This document shows, piece after piece, positions 1 to 10,800 of a stretch of DNA of 64,000 nt. The notes under the pieces were generated by a model that saw only the letters and a program-made list of their open reading frames with translations, did not search any database and was not told the origin of the DNA. Origin of the DNA: Piromyces finnis. Taxonomy: Eukaryota; Neocallimastigomycota; Neocallimastigomycetes; Neocallimastigales; Neocallimastigaceae. The position numbers and the translations under genes were made by a program. The stretch is from NCBI GenBank assembly GCA_002104945.1, contig MCFH01000005.1, forward strand, positions 248,001 to 312,000. The letters are read 5' to 3'. Position 1 is the first letter of the stretch. Each line of letters begins with the position of its first letter.

Positions 1-1612
1 AACCATATTTCTTCATCACTTGCAATAATTAATGAAAATGAAGAAAGTTTTGAAAATGACAATGCTAATAAATATAGGAAAAATAAACATATTTTAAAAA
101 CGAGTTCAATTCAAAACTTAAAAATAGAGAATGAAGATAATCCAAAAGATGTTTCATGCCATCTTTCCAACTTATCGGATGATAAATTCTTTTGTAGTTT
201 CAAAAGTCAACAATTAATTAATTCTAATGAAAAAGTATTTAGACGATGTTATAGTTCTAGTTCAATGAAAACTAGTCATTCTGAGGTTGGTCCTAGTGAC
301 TTTGAAAAAATTAAACTTTTAGGTCGTGGTGACGTTGGAAAAGTTTATTTAGTGGTAAAAGAATATTATAATTTTATATATATTAAGAATAATATAATTT
401 TAAAATTTATTTATTAAACCTATTTTATCATATTACTTAAAAATAATAATTATTTTTTATTCATTACTATTTCTCGTTAATTTAAAAAAGAGAAAAAAAG
501 GTACAGATTCATATTATGCATTAAAAGGTAATATTTTAAAATTTATAAAATTTATTTTTATTTCTATATTAATTATATTATTATTATAATTATTACCATG
601 CTATTATTTTTTTTTATCTTTAGTGTTATCAAAAAATGAAATGATAAAAAGAAATAAAGTCAAAAGAGCTTTAACTGAACAAGAAATTTTAGCAAGCGCC
701 AATCACCCATTTATTATAACGTTGTATCATAGTTTTCAAAGTAAAAATAATATATACTTTTGTATGGAATTTTGTGCAGGAGGTGAATTTTTTAGAGCCC
801 TTCAAACTCATAAAGGTAAGTGCCTTTCAGAGAATGCAGCTAAATTCTATGCTGCGGAAGTCACTTGTGCTTTAGAATATCTTCATTTACTTGGGTATAT
901 TTATCGTGATCTTAAACCTGAAAATATATTATTACATGCAAGTGGTCATATAATGCTTACAGATTTTGATTTATCAAAACTCTCCTTTTCACCAGGAAAT
1001 CCTACAATTAAAAGAGCATCACATTTTTTCAATAGTGGTTCTCCAAAATCTCAAACTATTATTGATACTAAATCATGCACTGCCAATATTAGAACAAATT
1101 CTTTTGTTGGTACTGAGGAGTATATTGCACCAGAGGTAATTAAAGGTGATGGTCACACCAGTATGGTTGACTGGTGGACCCTAGGTATTTTAATTTACGA
1201 GATGATCTATAGTACAACTCCTTTTAAAGGAATTACTCGTAATGAAACTTTTAATAATATTCTTAATAAAGATGTTCAATTTCCTGAAACTAACCGGTAC
1301 TCTAAAATTTCTAGTCATGCAAAAAATCTCATGAAAAAATTATTGATTAAAGATGAATATAAACGACTTGGTGTAAAATCAGGTGCCTCAGATATTAAAT
1401 CACATAGTTTTTTTAAAGGTATTAATTGGGCACTTTTACGTAATATTAAACCACCAATTATTCCAAATATAAAAACATCATTTGATACTAGTAATTTCCG
1501 TAATATTACTGAAAATATTTCCTTTGATATAGAAAATGATAAATCATTAAGTGAAACGACTTTTGATGATCCATTTAAAGATTTTAATTCAGGTAAATAT
1601 TTTTATAAATAA
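1..1612 (+). CDS. AGC-family protein kinase, Fpk1/Kin82/Nrc-2 type (5' end missing)
   Basis: Serine/threonine kinase. Fungal relatives (Fpk1/Kin82, Nrc-2) phosphorylate lipid flippases and control polarity. I reconstruct three exons: 1-354, 491-527 and 624-1612, joined by GT-AG introns of 136 and 96 nt. This gives at least 459 residues, with the start upstream of the window. Exon 1 carries a Ser/Asn-rich N-terminal region and the glycine-rich loop ([11 protein letters not shown]). The 37-nt exon 2 supplies the ATP-binding lysine (YALK). Exon 3 holds the catalytic loop YRDLKPEN, the metal site as DFD rather than DFG (typical of this subgroup), an insert, the activation segment [12 protein letters not shown], and a C-tail ending DDPFKDFN. 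An apparent GTG start at 623 only spans the splice acceptor. A GTAAAT after DFNSG near 1593 could be another donor, so the last residues are uncertain. Family assignment is strong; target specificity is inferred. Confidence 0.88.
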
Positions 1613-2581
1613 TACTCTTGTTAATATATAATTATTTAACCTAAATCCATGTTATTAATTAAATTATTATTTATTTTTATTTTTCTTTAAAAAAAATATA
1701 TAACTTTTTATTACATAATTTTTAGTTACTCTTCATTATGATAATAATTAAAAAAAAAAATAAAAAAAAATAAATAGAGTATCAGATGAATTAACTTAGA
1801 GTTTTTATTGAATATAAATATACCTATTGAGAAATAACAAAAATAGATGAAATAACTTTACAGTTTTTATTGAATATAAATATACCTATTGAGAAATAAC
1901 AACAATCAATATTATTTATTAAAAATGCTAGTCATTTTATTATAGTAGTCATTACTCAACATATAAAATAAATATAATAATAATATTATTAATATTATTA
2001 TTTTTATTATTATTTTATTATTAAAATTGATGAAATCAAAAAAAAAAAAAAAAAATAACATATCATATATATAATTATTTTTCTTATTGTAAATAGTTTA
2101 TTACATATATTGAATGTTAGTATAAATAATCTATTAATTTATTAATGCTTTTAAAATTAAAATATATAAAGAACTTAATGAAAATAAAATAAAATAATTA
2201 TTATTATTTTAATAGGAACTAATTAAAACATAATACATATCAAAAAACGAATAAATAAAATAATAAAAGAGTTTCTTTAAAGATTAAAAAATTAAAATTT
2301 TTATTATTTGCATATATTCATGATAGTATAAAAAAAAAAAATTATATGGAAAGATGTTAAGATACACAAAGAAATTATAGAATATTGTGTAACTATATAA
2401 AAAAAAAAAAAACATATTTTTATATCCAAAAATATTCTCCCTTTTTTATTTATATATTTTATTTTATTTTTGTTAAGTAAAATGTATATTTCAATAATTT
2501 AGATCTATTATTTTGGAAATATACCTTTTTTTATATAAATAAATAATAAATATAAAAGCAAAATTTTCAATAACAGTATTG

Positions 2582-2616
<35 letters not shown>

Positions 2617-4448
2617 TAAAAAAACTAATGCTTTTTTTATTTTTATTGATGCACTGATGAATTTGATGAATAATATATATAATATATTAAAGTATATTAA
2701 TATATTTACATTTTTAATAAATTTTATCTTATCAAAAAAAAAAAAAGTAATTTCTTGATAAAAAAAAATATATATTAAAAATTTAAATAATGAATATAGT
2801 ATTAATTATAATATAAAAATATATTCCAATTTTTAAATGAAAGTAATGTAACTTTTGAGATTTATTATTTAGTTTTTATTTTTCTACATCTATAGAAATA
2901 AGTTTGAGTTATAATAGATTTTGTTTTTCTTTTCTAACATGAAATCTAAATAATAAAAAGAAAAAGTATGAATATATAATTTTTCACATTTTATATTGTT
3001 AATAATAAAAACAATATATTATAATATATTGTTAATAATACTCATGTATATATTCAAATTAATATGTTAATGGCAAAAGTTTTTAAATTTAATTATTTTA
3101 TGATAAAAATAAAAAATAAAACAATCTATATTTACCATTTATATTAAATCGTAAAATTTAGAATTGAAGAAAGCAAAAAAATTCATCAATAATGGTCGAT
3201 ATTTGCTTAAAATACAAAATTATACTATTTTTAAAAATACACTCATTTTTTTTTTAAAAGATTAAATAGTAATAAAATCATTTACTTTCCCTCTTTCTTT
3301 ATCACAATAAATGTATATAATGGAATATTTACTTATTTTTGATTTTCGTTACACAAATCTTTTTATAGATAATATTTATTATAAATTAAAGTTTTTAAAC
3401 ATTAAACATTTTAATGTGCAAAAAAATTCATATATAAATAAACTTCAAACATTTTCATAAAATAAGTTTCAGTGTAATAAATTAATATCATTAGCTTAAT
3501 TCTAAAAAAAAAAGTTTGTATTAATTATTAATAATTTTTTTTTTCTTTTTACTTTTAAAAAGGAATGAAAATGTTCATAATTTGGAAATATAAAATATTA
3601 TTAAATATAAAATTATTATTTAATATTCTAAATAAATGAATATAATATATAACATAACTTTTAAATATTAAAAAAAAGTTTATTCCATTACTTTATGTGA
3701 ATGTTTTTTATTATTAAAATTATTATTGATGATTACTATATATTTTAATTTATTCATATGATATATAAAATTTATTCAAGTTAAAATAAATTATGAATCA
3801 TTATTATTTCAATAAAAATTATAAAAATGATATATATGATATACTAATACTAATATACTTTTTAATTTAGTTATTTATGAAATATATATTATAAATAACC
3901 TCTCTTTTTAAATTTAATATATATTAATTGATTTATATTTGTGTAAGTTACACATTTTTAGATTCTTTTTTTTTATATAAACACATTTATTTTCTTATGG
4001 TAAATATATGTTTAATAAAATTTATTTTTATTTTATTATATTTTTAATTTAAATATATATATACACACACTATATATTGATATATTTTCTTTTATATATA
4101 ATCTCATATATCTTATATATCGAAAATAGAAGAAAAAGATATTAAGTGGATATTAACTAAAAAAAAAAAATGATTTATTGTAAAAGTTTAAAAGATAAAA
4201 ATAATATAAATATTAAAATTATTTCTTTTTATTAAATTTTTTACTAAAAATAAAAAAAAAAAATATAAAAAGGTAAAGAGAAAATTGAATAAAATTCTCA
4301 ATGTATTAAATATAATATTTTTAAACATATATAATATTATTTCATTACATAAAGAGTTAAATATGCTAATTTATTAATATTATTATTAATATATACTTTC
4401 ATAAATATTTTTTTAAACTTTTATTTCATAAAGAGAGGAATTATCAAA
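1613..4448. other. AT-rich intergenic region
   Basis: No coding potential seen. It holds homopolymer A/T runs, an (ATA)n microsatellite near 2582-2616 and one short tandem duplication near 1800-1905. If the kinase has a further 3' exon it would lie in the first few hundred bases. The last 100 bases are the probable leader of the transporter gene. Confidence 0.7.
1801..1905. repeat. Two-copy direct repeat, 62-bp period
   Basis: A block beginning GTTTTTATTGAATATAAATA occurs at 1801 and again at 1863, with nearly identical sequence through the following 40 bases. Simple tandem duplication; no function evident. Confidence 0.8.
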
Positions 4449-6281
4449 ATGAATGCATTATTATTATTAATAATATGTGTAATAATACTTGGATTAGGCT
4501 ATATCATTTATGGTAAATGGCTTGAAAAAACTTGGGGTGTTAGAGAAGGTGATGATGAAGAAACACCAGCAAATACAATGGAGGATGGTGTTGATTATGT
4601 TCCAGCCAAAGCTCCTGTTTTGATGGGACATCATTTCTCATCTATTGCTGGCGCTGGTCCAATTACTGGTCCAATTGGTGCTGCTATGTTTGGTTGGCTT
4701 CCTGTTACTCTTTGGATTCTTATCGGTGGTATTTTCTTTGGTGGCGTTCATGATTTTGGCGCTTTATATGCATCAATTTGTCATAAAGGTCAATCCATTG
4801 GTGAAATTATTTCTGCTAATATGAGTCGTCGCGCTAAGCGTTTATTTATCATTTTCTCATACTTAACTTTAGTTTTGGTTGTTGCAGCATTTTCTTCTAT
4901 TGTTGCTACTTCTTTTGGTGCAACCAAAATTAATGGGGTTATTGATAAAACTGCAAGTTCTACTAATGCTGCTGTTGCCATGGTTTCCATGCTTTTCATA
5001 TTAATCGCTGTTATTTATGGTTTCATTGTTCATAAGATCAATCCACCAATGATTATTGCTTCTATTTTGGGAGTTTTTGCTATTGTTGCCTGTTTAATTA
5101 TTGGTATGTGTTTCCATCCATTATACTTAACTGCTAATGCTTGGATGATTATTATTGGAATATATATTTTTATCGCTTCTGTTACACCAGTTTGGATTTT
5201 ACTTCAACCTCGTGACTATTTAAGTTCATTCCTTCTTTATTTCATGGTAATTGTTGCATTTATTGGCGTTTTTGGTGCTCATCCAAGTATGGACAAATTC
5301 CCAGCCTTTTCAGGTTTTTCTATTACTAATGACAATGGAACTCAATACATGTTTCCAATCCTTTTCACTACTGTTGCATGTGGTGCTATTTCAGGTTTCC
5401 ACTCTTTAGTTTCTTCTGGTACTACTTCTAAACAATTAAGCAAGAAAAAAGAAGCAAAACCAATTGCATATGGTGGTATGTTATTAGAATGTGTTATTGC
5501 CATTTTAACTCTTTGCGCTATTTCATATGCCTATCGCTGGAATATTGAAAACCCAACTGAGAAACTTACTGGAGCAACTGCTATTTTTGCAGGTGGTATT
5601 TCTAAGATGGTAGCAACTATTCCAGGTTTAAAAAGTTTAGAAAAAAGTTTATATACTTCATTGGTCGTTATTTATTCTGCTTTTTGTTTAACTTCATTAG
5701 ATACTGCTACTCGTTTAGCTAGATTCATGTTCCAAGAATTTTGGTTAGAACCTGGACAAACTACAAAAGATATTAAAGATGGATGGAAGAAGGTTATGGT
5801 AAATCCATACTTTGCTACCATTCTTTCCGTTGTTTTAGGTGTTACACTTGGAATTAATGGTTATGATAAAATTTGGGGTTTATTTGGTGCTGCTAACCAA
5901 TTACTTGCTGGTATTGGTCTTTTAGCTATCACTACCTGGCTTGGTAATGTTGGTAAGAACAATAAAATGTTATACATTCCAATGGCTTTCATGATGGTTG
6001 TTACAATTTGTTCTTTAATTTTAACTGTAAAGAATCAAATTATTATTATTTCTAATGGAAAAGCTGATTGGGGACCATATACTCAAACTATCTTTGGTAT
6101 TCTTTTAATTATACTTTCTCTTGTTCTTTTAATTGAAGGTCTTCAGACCTTATTCGGAAAGGAAAAAAAAGAAAAAATTCAAAAAGAAATAATTACCAAG
6201 GAAAAAATGGAAGAAATGAAAGTTAAAGAAGAAGGTACTGAAGATATTACTGATGTTAAAATTAGTAAAACTGAACCATAA
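4449..6281 (+). CDS. CstA-family carbon-starvation / peptide or pyruvate transporter
   Basis: 610-residue, intronless polytopic membrane protein of the CstA family, known mostly from bacteria (E. coli CstA and BtsT: peptide and pyruvate uptake). The family signature APVLMGHHFSSIAGAGPITG lies near residues 55-74, with the paired histidines H61 and H62. The rest is a long series of hydrophobic segments. A charged Lys/Glu-rich tail after about residue 575 is probably cytosolic. The start follows a leader ending in a short purine-rich stretch and AAA before ATG; no upstream in-frame start is plausible because the leader is AT-rich and stop-filled. Third positions are more GC-rich than the kinase gene (many GGT, GCT, TTC), suggesting strong expression. 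Lack of introns and a bacterial family suggest horizontal acquisition, but no donor can be named here. Substrate (peptide or pyruvate) is inferred from family only. Confidence 0.92.
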   Translation: MNALLLLIICVIILGLGYIIYGKWLEKTWGVREGDDEETPANTMEDGVDYVPAKAPVLMGHHFSSIAGAGPITGPIGAAMFGWLPVTLWILIGGIFFGGVHDFGALYASICHKGQSIGEIISANMSRRAKRLFIIFSYLTLVLVVAAFSSIVATSFGATKINGVIDKTASSTNAAVAMVSMLFILIAVIYGFIVHKINPPMIIASILGVFAIVACLIIGMCFHPLYLTANAWMIIIGIYIFIASVTPVWILLQPRDYLSSFLLYFMVIVAFIGVFGAHPSMDKFPAFSGFSITNDNGTQYMFPILFTTVACGAISGFHSLVSSGTTSKQLSKKKEAKPIAYGGMLLECVIAILTLCAISYAYRWNIENPTEKLTGATAIFAGGISKMVATIPGLKSLEKSLYTSLVVIYSAFCLTSLDTATRLARFMFQEFWLEPGQTTKDIKDGWKKVMVNPYFATILSVVLGVTLGINGYDKIWGLFGAANQLLAGIGLLAITTWLGNVGKNNKMLYIPMAFMMVVTICSLILTVKNQIIIISNGKADWGPYTQTIFGILLIILSLVLLIEGLQTLFGKEKKEKIQKEIITKEKMEEMKVKEEGTEDITDVKISKTEP

Positions 6282-6814
6282 GTACATAAAGTAAACTATT
6301 GATTATAGTTACAAGATAATCCAAAAATAAATAGAATTTTTTAATTCAATAATATAATATCCTAATGATGGATATTATATTTGTAAAATAGAAATAATTA
6401 ATAAATGAAATATTTAATTAAATTAATAATTAACCTCTCAAAAAAAAAAAAAAAGAAAGAAAAACAAAATTATTATAAACAATTTCTATTATAATATATT
6501 CATAAACTAATATATTATATATAGTATATAAATAAAAAAAATTAGTCTTAAATTCAAATATAGATAATAAAATTATATATATACAAAATATAAATATATA
6601 GAATTTAAAAAAAAAGTCAAATGTAAAATTAAGTTATATAAAAAATAAAATAATAAATAAAAAAAAAATTATCAAAATATAAATATATAGAATTTAAAAA
6701 AAAAGTCAAATGTAAAATTAAGTTATATAAAAAATAAAATAATAAATAAAAAAAAAATTATCTAAAATATAAATATTTCATCCATTATTCATTCTGTGTT
6801 AAATGTATAATATG
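6282..6814. other. AT-rich intergenic region downstream of the CstA gene
   Basis: No gene seen. It contains the 3' untranslated region of the transporter gene (a dyad around the repeated GATATTATAT near 6355-6380 could act in 3'-end formation, uncertain) and an 89-bp tandem duplication. Confidence 0.65.
6585..6762. repeat. Two-copy tandem repeat, 89-bp period
   Basis: The block with GAATTTAAAAAAAAAGTC at 6601 recurs at 6690, almost base for base over the full 89-bp period. Recent local duplication. Confidence 0.85.
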
Positions 6815-6827
6815 TTAATAAATTAGA
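6815..6827. repeat. Left copy of candidate LINE-A target-site duplication
   Basis: TTAATAAATTAGA here and again at 12639-12651, immediately after the LINE-A poly(A). A duplication of this size is normal for target-primed insertion. Confidence 0.65.
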
Positions 6828-6828
6828 G

Positions 6829-7055
<227 letters not shown>

Positions 7056-7225
7056 CCCTCTTGGGAACGTGCCTTCATTTATTTAATAAATGTAGTTTCT
7101 CAAGGGGGTCTACTCATGCTCATGGTACTGAGAGAGTAGAAAGAATTAAATCCAAGCATTGCGCAATGGATGCTTGGTTAGTCTTCAAGGGAAAATTATT
7201 AGGACTAAGCTCATGGTACTGAGCG
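7056..7225 (+). ncRNA. LINE 5'-terminal structured RNA segment, copy 1 (LINE-A)
   Basis: Folds by eye into consecutive stems: CCCTCTTG with CAAGGGGG enclosing a perfect 7-bp hairpin (CATTTAT/ATAAATG); CTACTC/GAGTAG extended by CTCA/TGAG with loop TGGTAC; CCAAGCAT (7152-7159) with ATGCTTGG (7170-7177); TTAGTCTT (7178-7185) with AGGACTAA (7201-7208); GCTCA/TGAGC (7209-7224), again with loop TGGTAC. The same segment starts LINE-B exactly at its insertion point, so it is the element's 5' terminus. It could be an internal promoter, a translation element or a ribozyme. I see no hammerhead core and cannot resolve an HDV-like double pseudoknot by eye. Confidence 0.6.
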
Positions 7226-7826
7226 ATTAAAAAACATTTTATTCATCGAATTTAAGTATTTGATGAATAAGTTGAATGTTTGATATTCAGGTAAGTTTGT
7301 ATAGTATTTAATTAGAAGAGTAATACATTTTGTTGCTGTATTTTTTCTTTTATTCATGTATTCTTGTAGTACTACTCTTCTCTTGTAAGAATCCAATGTA
7401 GTCAACTTTAGCATTTGCATTGTACTTTTATATTCATGTAGCTATTGTTGTATTGTTTCTTGTAAGAGACTGATTCACTCTACATCATGTAAAAATACTA
7501 TTCACAAGCTTTCTGGTGTCGACATTCTTGATTCAAATTTTTTACCAATTTAAATATTTAATGAAAAGTAAAGTCAAACAAGTTTAGTGTCAAAAAGCGA
7601 ATCGAATTTACTAACAACAAACCAAAACTAGAATTTTTAAAAAAAGTTAACAACTAGAATTCAAAAAAAGAAACTTTAAACTTTAAACAAAGTATCGTAA
7701 CAATTTTTGTACTATCCAGTACTTTTAAGAAGAGAGAGAGAGACAGATTTTTTCCATATACGTTATATTTATAATTTTTATTAGTATTTATTTTATATTC
7801 AATTTTTTTAATTAGAATTAATTATC
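7226..7826 (+). other. LINE-A 5' untranslated leader
   Basis: Non-coding leader between the 5' RNA segment and the ATG at 7827; many stops in all frames. It includes a short GA-repeat near 7730-7742 and ends AATTATC just before the ATG. It does not visibly resemble the LINE-B leader, unlike the shared segment before it. Confidence 0.7.
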
Positions 7827-10800
7827 ATGTCAGTCCTTTATATTAAAGATAAGAATTATATCAGACGTGGTACCCGGTCTTATGGTATCCCCTTAGATGA
7901 TATTCGCTCCTTCTTTATCCGTGGTATTCGATCATGGTCAGTAAATATGCTATGGGAAAAACTCGAGGTTATTCTAGAAGATAAATTTAATTCAGTTATT
8001 AGTGTTAAATATTTTCAGACTTTCAATGATCACTTTTTCTTAGTCAAGGTTCATGGTTCATCGAAAGATTGTATTAAAATCTTACACATGTTAAAGAAGA
8101 AACTTTCAGTTACCTCAATTTCCTTTTCAGCTCGTAGTAGAAGGAATCACAAATACACTTTTTCCACTCTCAAACGTAAAATTTTAGTTTCTAATAAACA
8201 TCAACATTCTATTCAACAATCATTTCAACAATCAGTTCAACAATCTCATCAACAATCCGATCTTCAACTAGATCTTCAACAAGATCTTCAACAAGTTTCC
8301 AATCATGAAAATATTCCAGATCTACAGCAAACACAATTTCATTCTCAACATTCAACAATTAATTCTAATAGCTCTATCAACTCTGATAACAGTTCAATAG
8401 TTGATAGTTCTTCAGTTTCACAGCCATCTAGTAATAGTTCTACTTATTCCTCTGATGCATCATCCATTAATAACGATGACTTTAATAATAATAATAATAG
8501 CAACGATTCTTCCTCATCCAACAAGCCTGATAACTTTTCTTTTTGTCTTAGTTGGAACACCAATGGGTGGAATCACGAAAAGAGAGATAGTATTAGCTAT
8601 TTCACAGCTATTTTCAAACCATTATTTTTATGTTTCCAAGAAACTGGTAATGGTTCTGGATCGAATACAGATTATCCTTGTCGTGTTACTTTGCGAAACT
8701 ATAGACACTTTTTCAAGAAAGCTGACGAATCAGTTCCGGGAATGAGAGGTTTATATTTAGGTTTTCACAATTCATGTCAAGCCTCACTTGAAAACTTCTC
8801 TGGAAAGTATATTATTTCTATTTATACTTTTAGTCTCTGGAATAGATTCAAATGCTCGATTGGTAATGTTTATATGCCTCATAGTCATCACAACATCTAT
8901 GTTGATCATGCAAAGTTAGAAGTTCGCTTGTGGTTACAAACTCATTCATCCCATCCATCGATTCTTGTTGGTGATTTTAATATGTCTAAAGTAAAATTAT
9001 CCAACTGGTTATCAACTAATGGATTAGGAGATTGGGAAATTCTTCCGCTTAGAGGGTCTACTATCTCTTGGACTCGAGGTGATCAATCTTCCGACATTGA
9101 CCATGCTCTTATCAATTCGAAGATGAAAGATCTTATTCACTCAGGATCATTTATAAATAATTTTTATCCTGTATCAGACCATAAGCCACTTCTTATTAAT
9201 GGTAAAATTATTCCTATGGAAGATTTTTCTAATGACTTTAATGTTCCTAAGAAAATTCTGAAATGGAATAGATTAAAATGTATTGAGGAAAAGGAATCTA
9301 TTCTCAGTCATAATAAATTCCAAATACTTTCAGCAAAATCCAACGATCCTAATGTTTCTACAGATGAACTTTCCAAAGAGTTTACTTCAACTGCTTTCTC
9401 AATTGCAGACGAGCTCAGTATTACTTCAGCAAATAATGTTATAAAGTCTTCATTTCATATTTCACAACAAATTTTTAATCTCCAAAAAATCAAAATGAAG
9501 TTGTATAAGAGATTTAAAAAAGAAAGAATTTATGATATAGATGAATTTATTAAAAGAATTAAAATCTACCGTAAGCTCATTGATTACATCCACAAAAGAT
9601 GTAATGAATTTAGGAAGCAAGAATATCTTCATTGGATTAAAACAGGATGTGAGTATATGAAGAGTCATAATCCTAAGAAGGCCTGGAAATGGATCAAGAA
9701 AACTGCAAAAATTGGAAAAGATTCTTTCTTTATTGCTCAACCAATTAAAAATAAAAATGGAGAATTAGTTGTTGCTACGGAAGAACAACTAGAAGTGTGG
9801 CATGATCATTTCGAAAAGCTTGCATCAGACCCAAGTGGTGTAAGTCTTGATTTGGAGCATTGGTATGAAGAACCAATGAATAAACGTTTTTCACTTCCTA
9901 TGCTTGATGAGTGGGATATCAACCAAGATATTAGTATTGATGAAGTCAAGTCAGCTATCCTCACTACTCCAAATTATAAAGCATCAGGTCCGGATGGTAT
10001 TCCAATTGAATTTTACAAAGCATTAATTCCATCAAGTAATGATTCTAATAATGCTACAGATAATAATTCTTCTGGTAATACTACTTCAGATAATGATGCT
10101 CATGGTTTAAATTTTATTCTTAAATTATTCAACCGTATTTGGGATGGAGATTTCCCCAACTCATGGAATGAATCCAGTATTGTTTCTATTCCTAAGAAGG
10201 GAGATTTGACAGATTGTGATAACTATCGAGGTATATCACTTATCAATAATGGTATTAAGTTGATTTCCAAAATTGTCACCACTAGAATCTCAGAATATGG
10301 TCTAAAGAATAATTTCATTAGACCTGAACAATTTGGTTTTCGAAAAAAGGAAGAAAGTATTAGTCTTTTCATTTCAATCCAAGAAATATGCCGTAGACGT
10401 CAATTAGATAATAAAGAGACATATTTGGCCTTTTTAGATCTCAGGAAAGCATACGATTCAGTCCCAATCGGTAATATTCTCCATAAATTAGATTGTTTAG
10501 GAATCCGAGGTAAGAGTCTACAATTTATCAAAAATTTATATTTAACATCTAAGGCTAATGTCAAATTAGATGGACAATTCTCGAAATCTTTTGATGTGAA
10601 GAAAGGAGTCCGTCAAGGATGCCCTCTTTCTCCTATTCTCTTTAATCTCTTTATTAATGATATATTTAGAGAGTGCGAAGATCTCGGAGTCAGTTTAGGT
10701 GACACTCGATGCTGTGGTGGACTTTTTGCAGATGATATAGTTATTTGTGCTCCAACAAGAGGATGCTTAAAAAAGATGCTTAGAAGAGTTAATGAATGGG

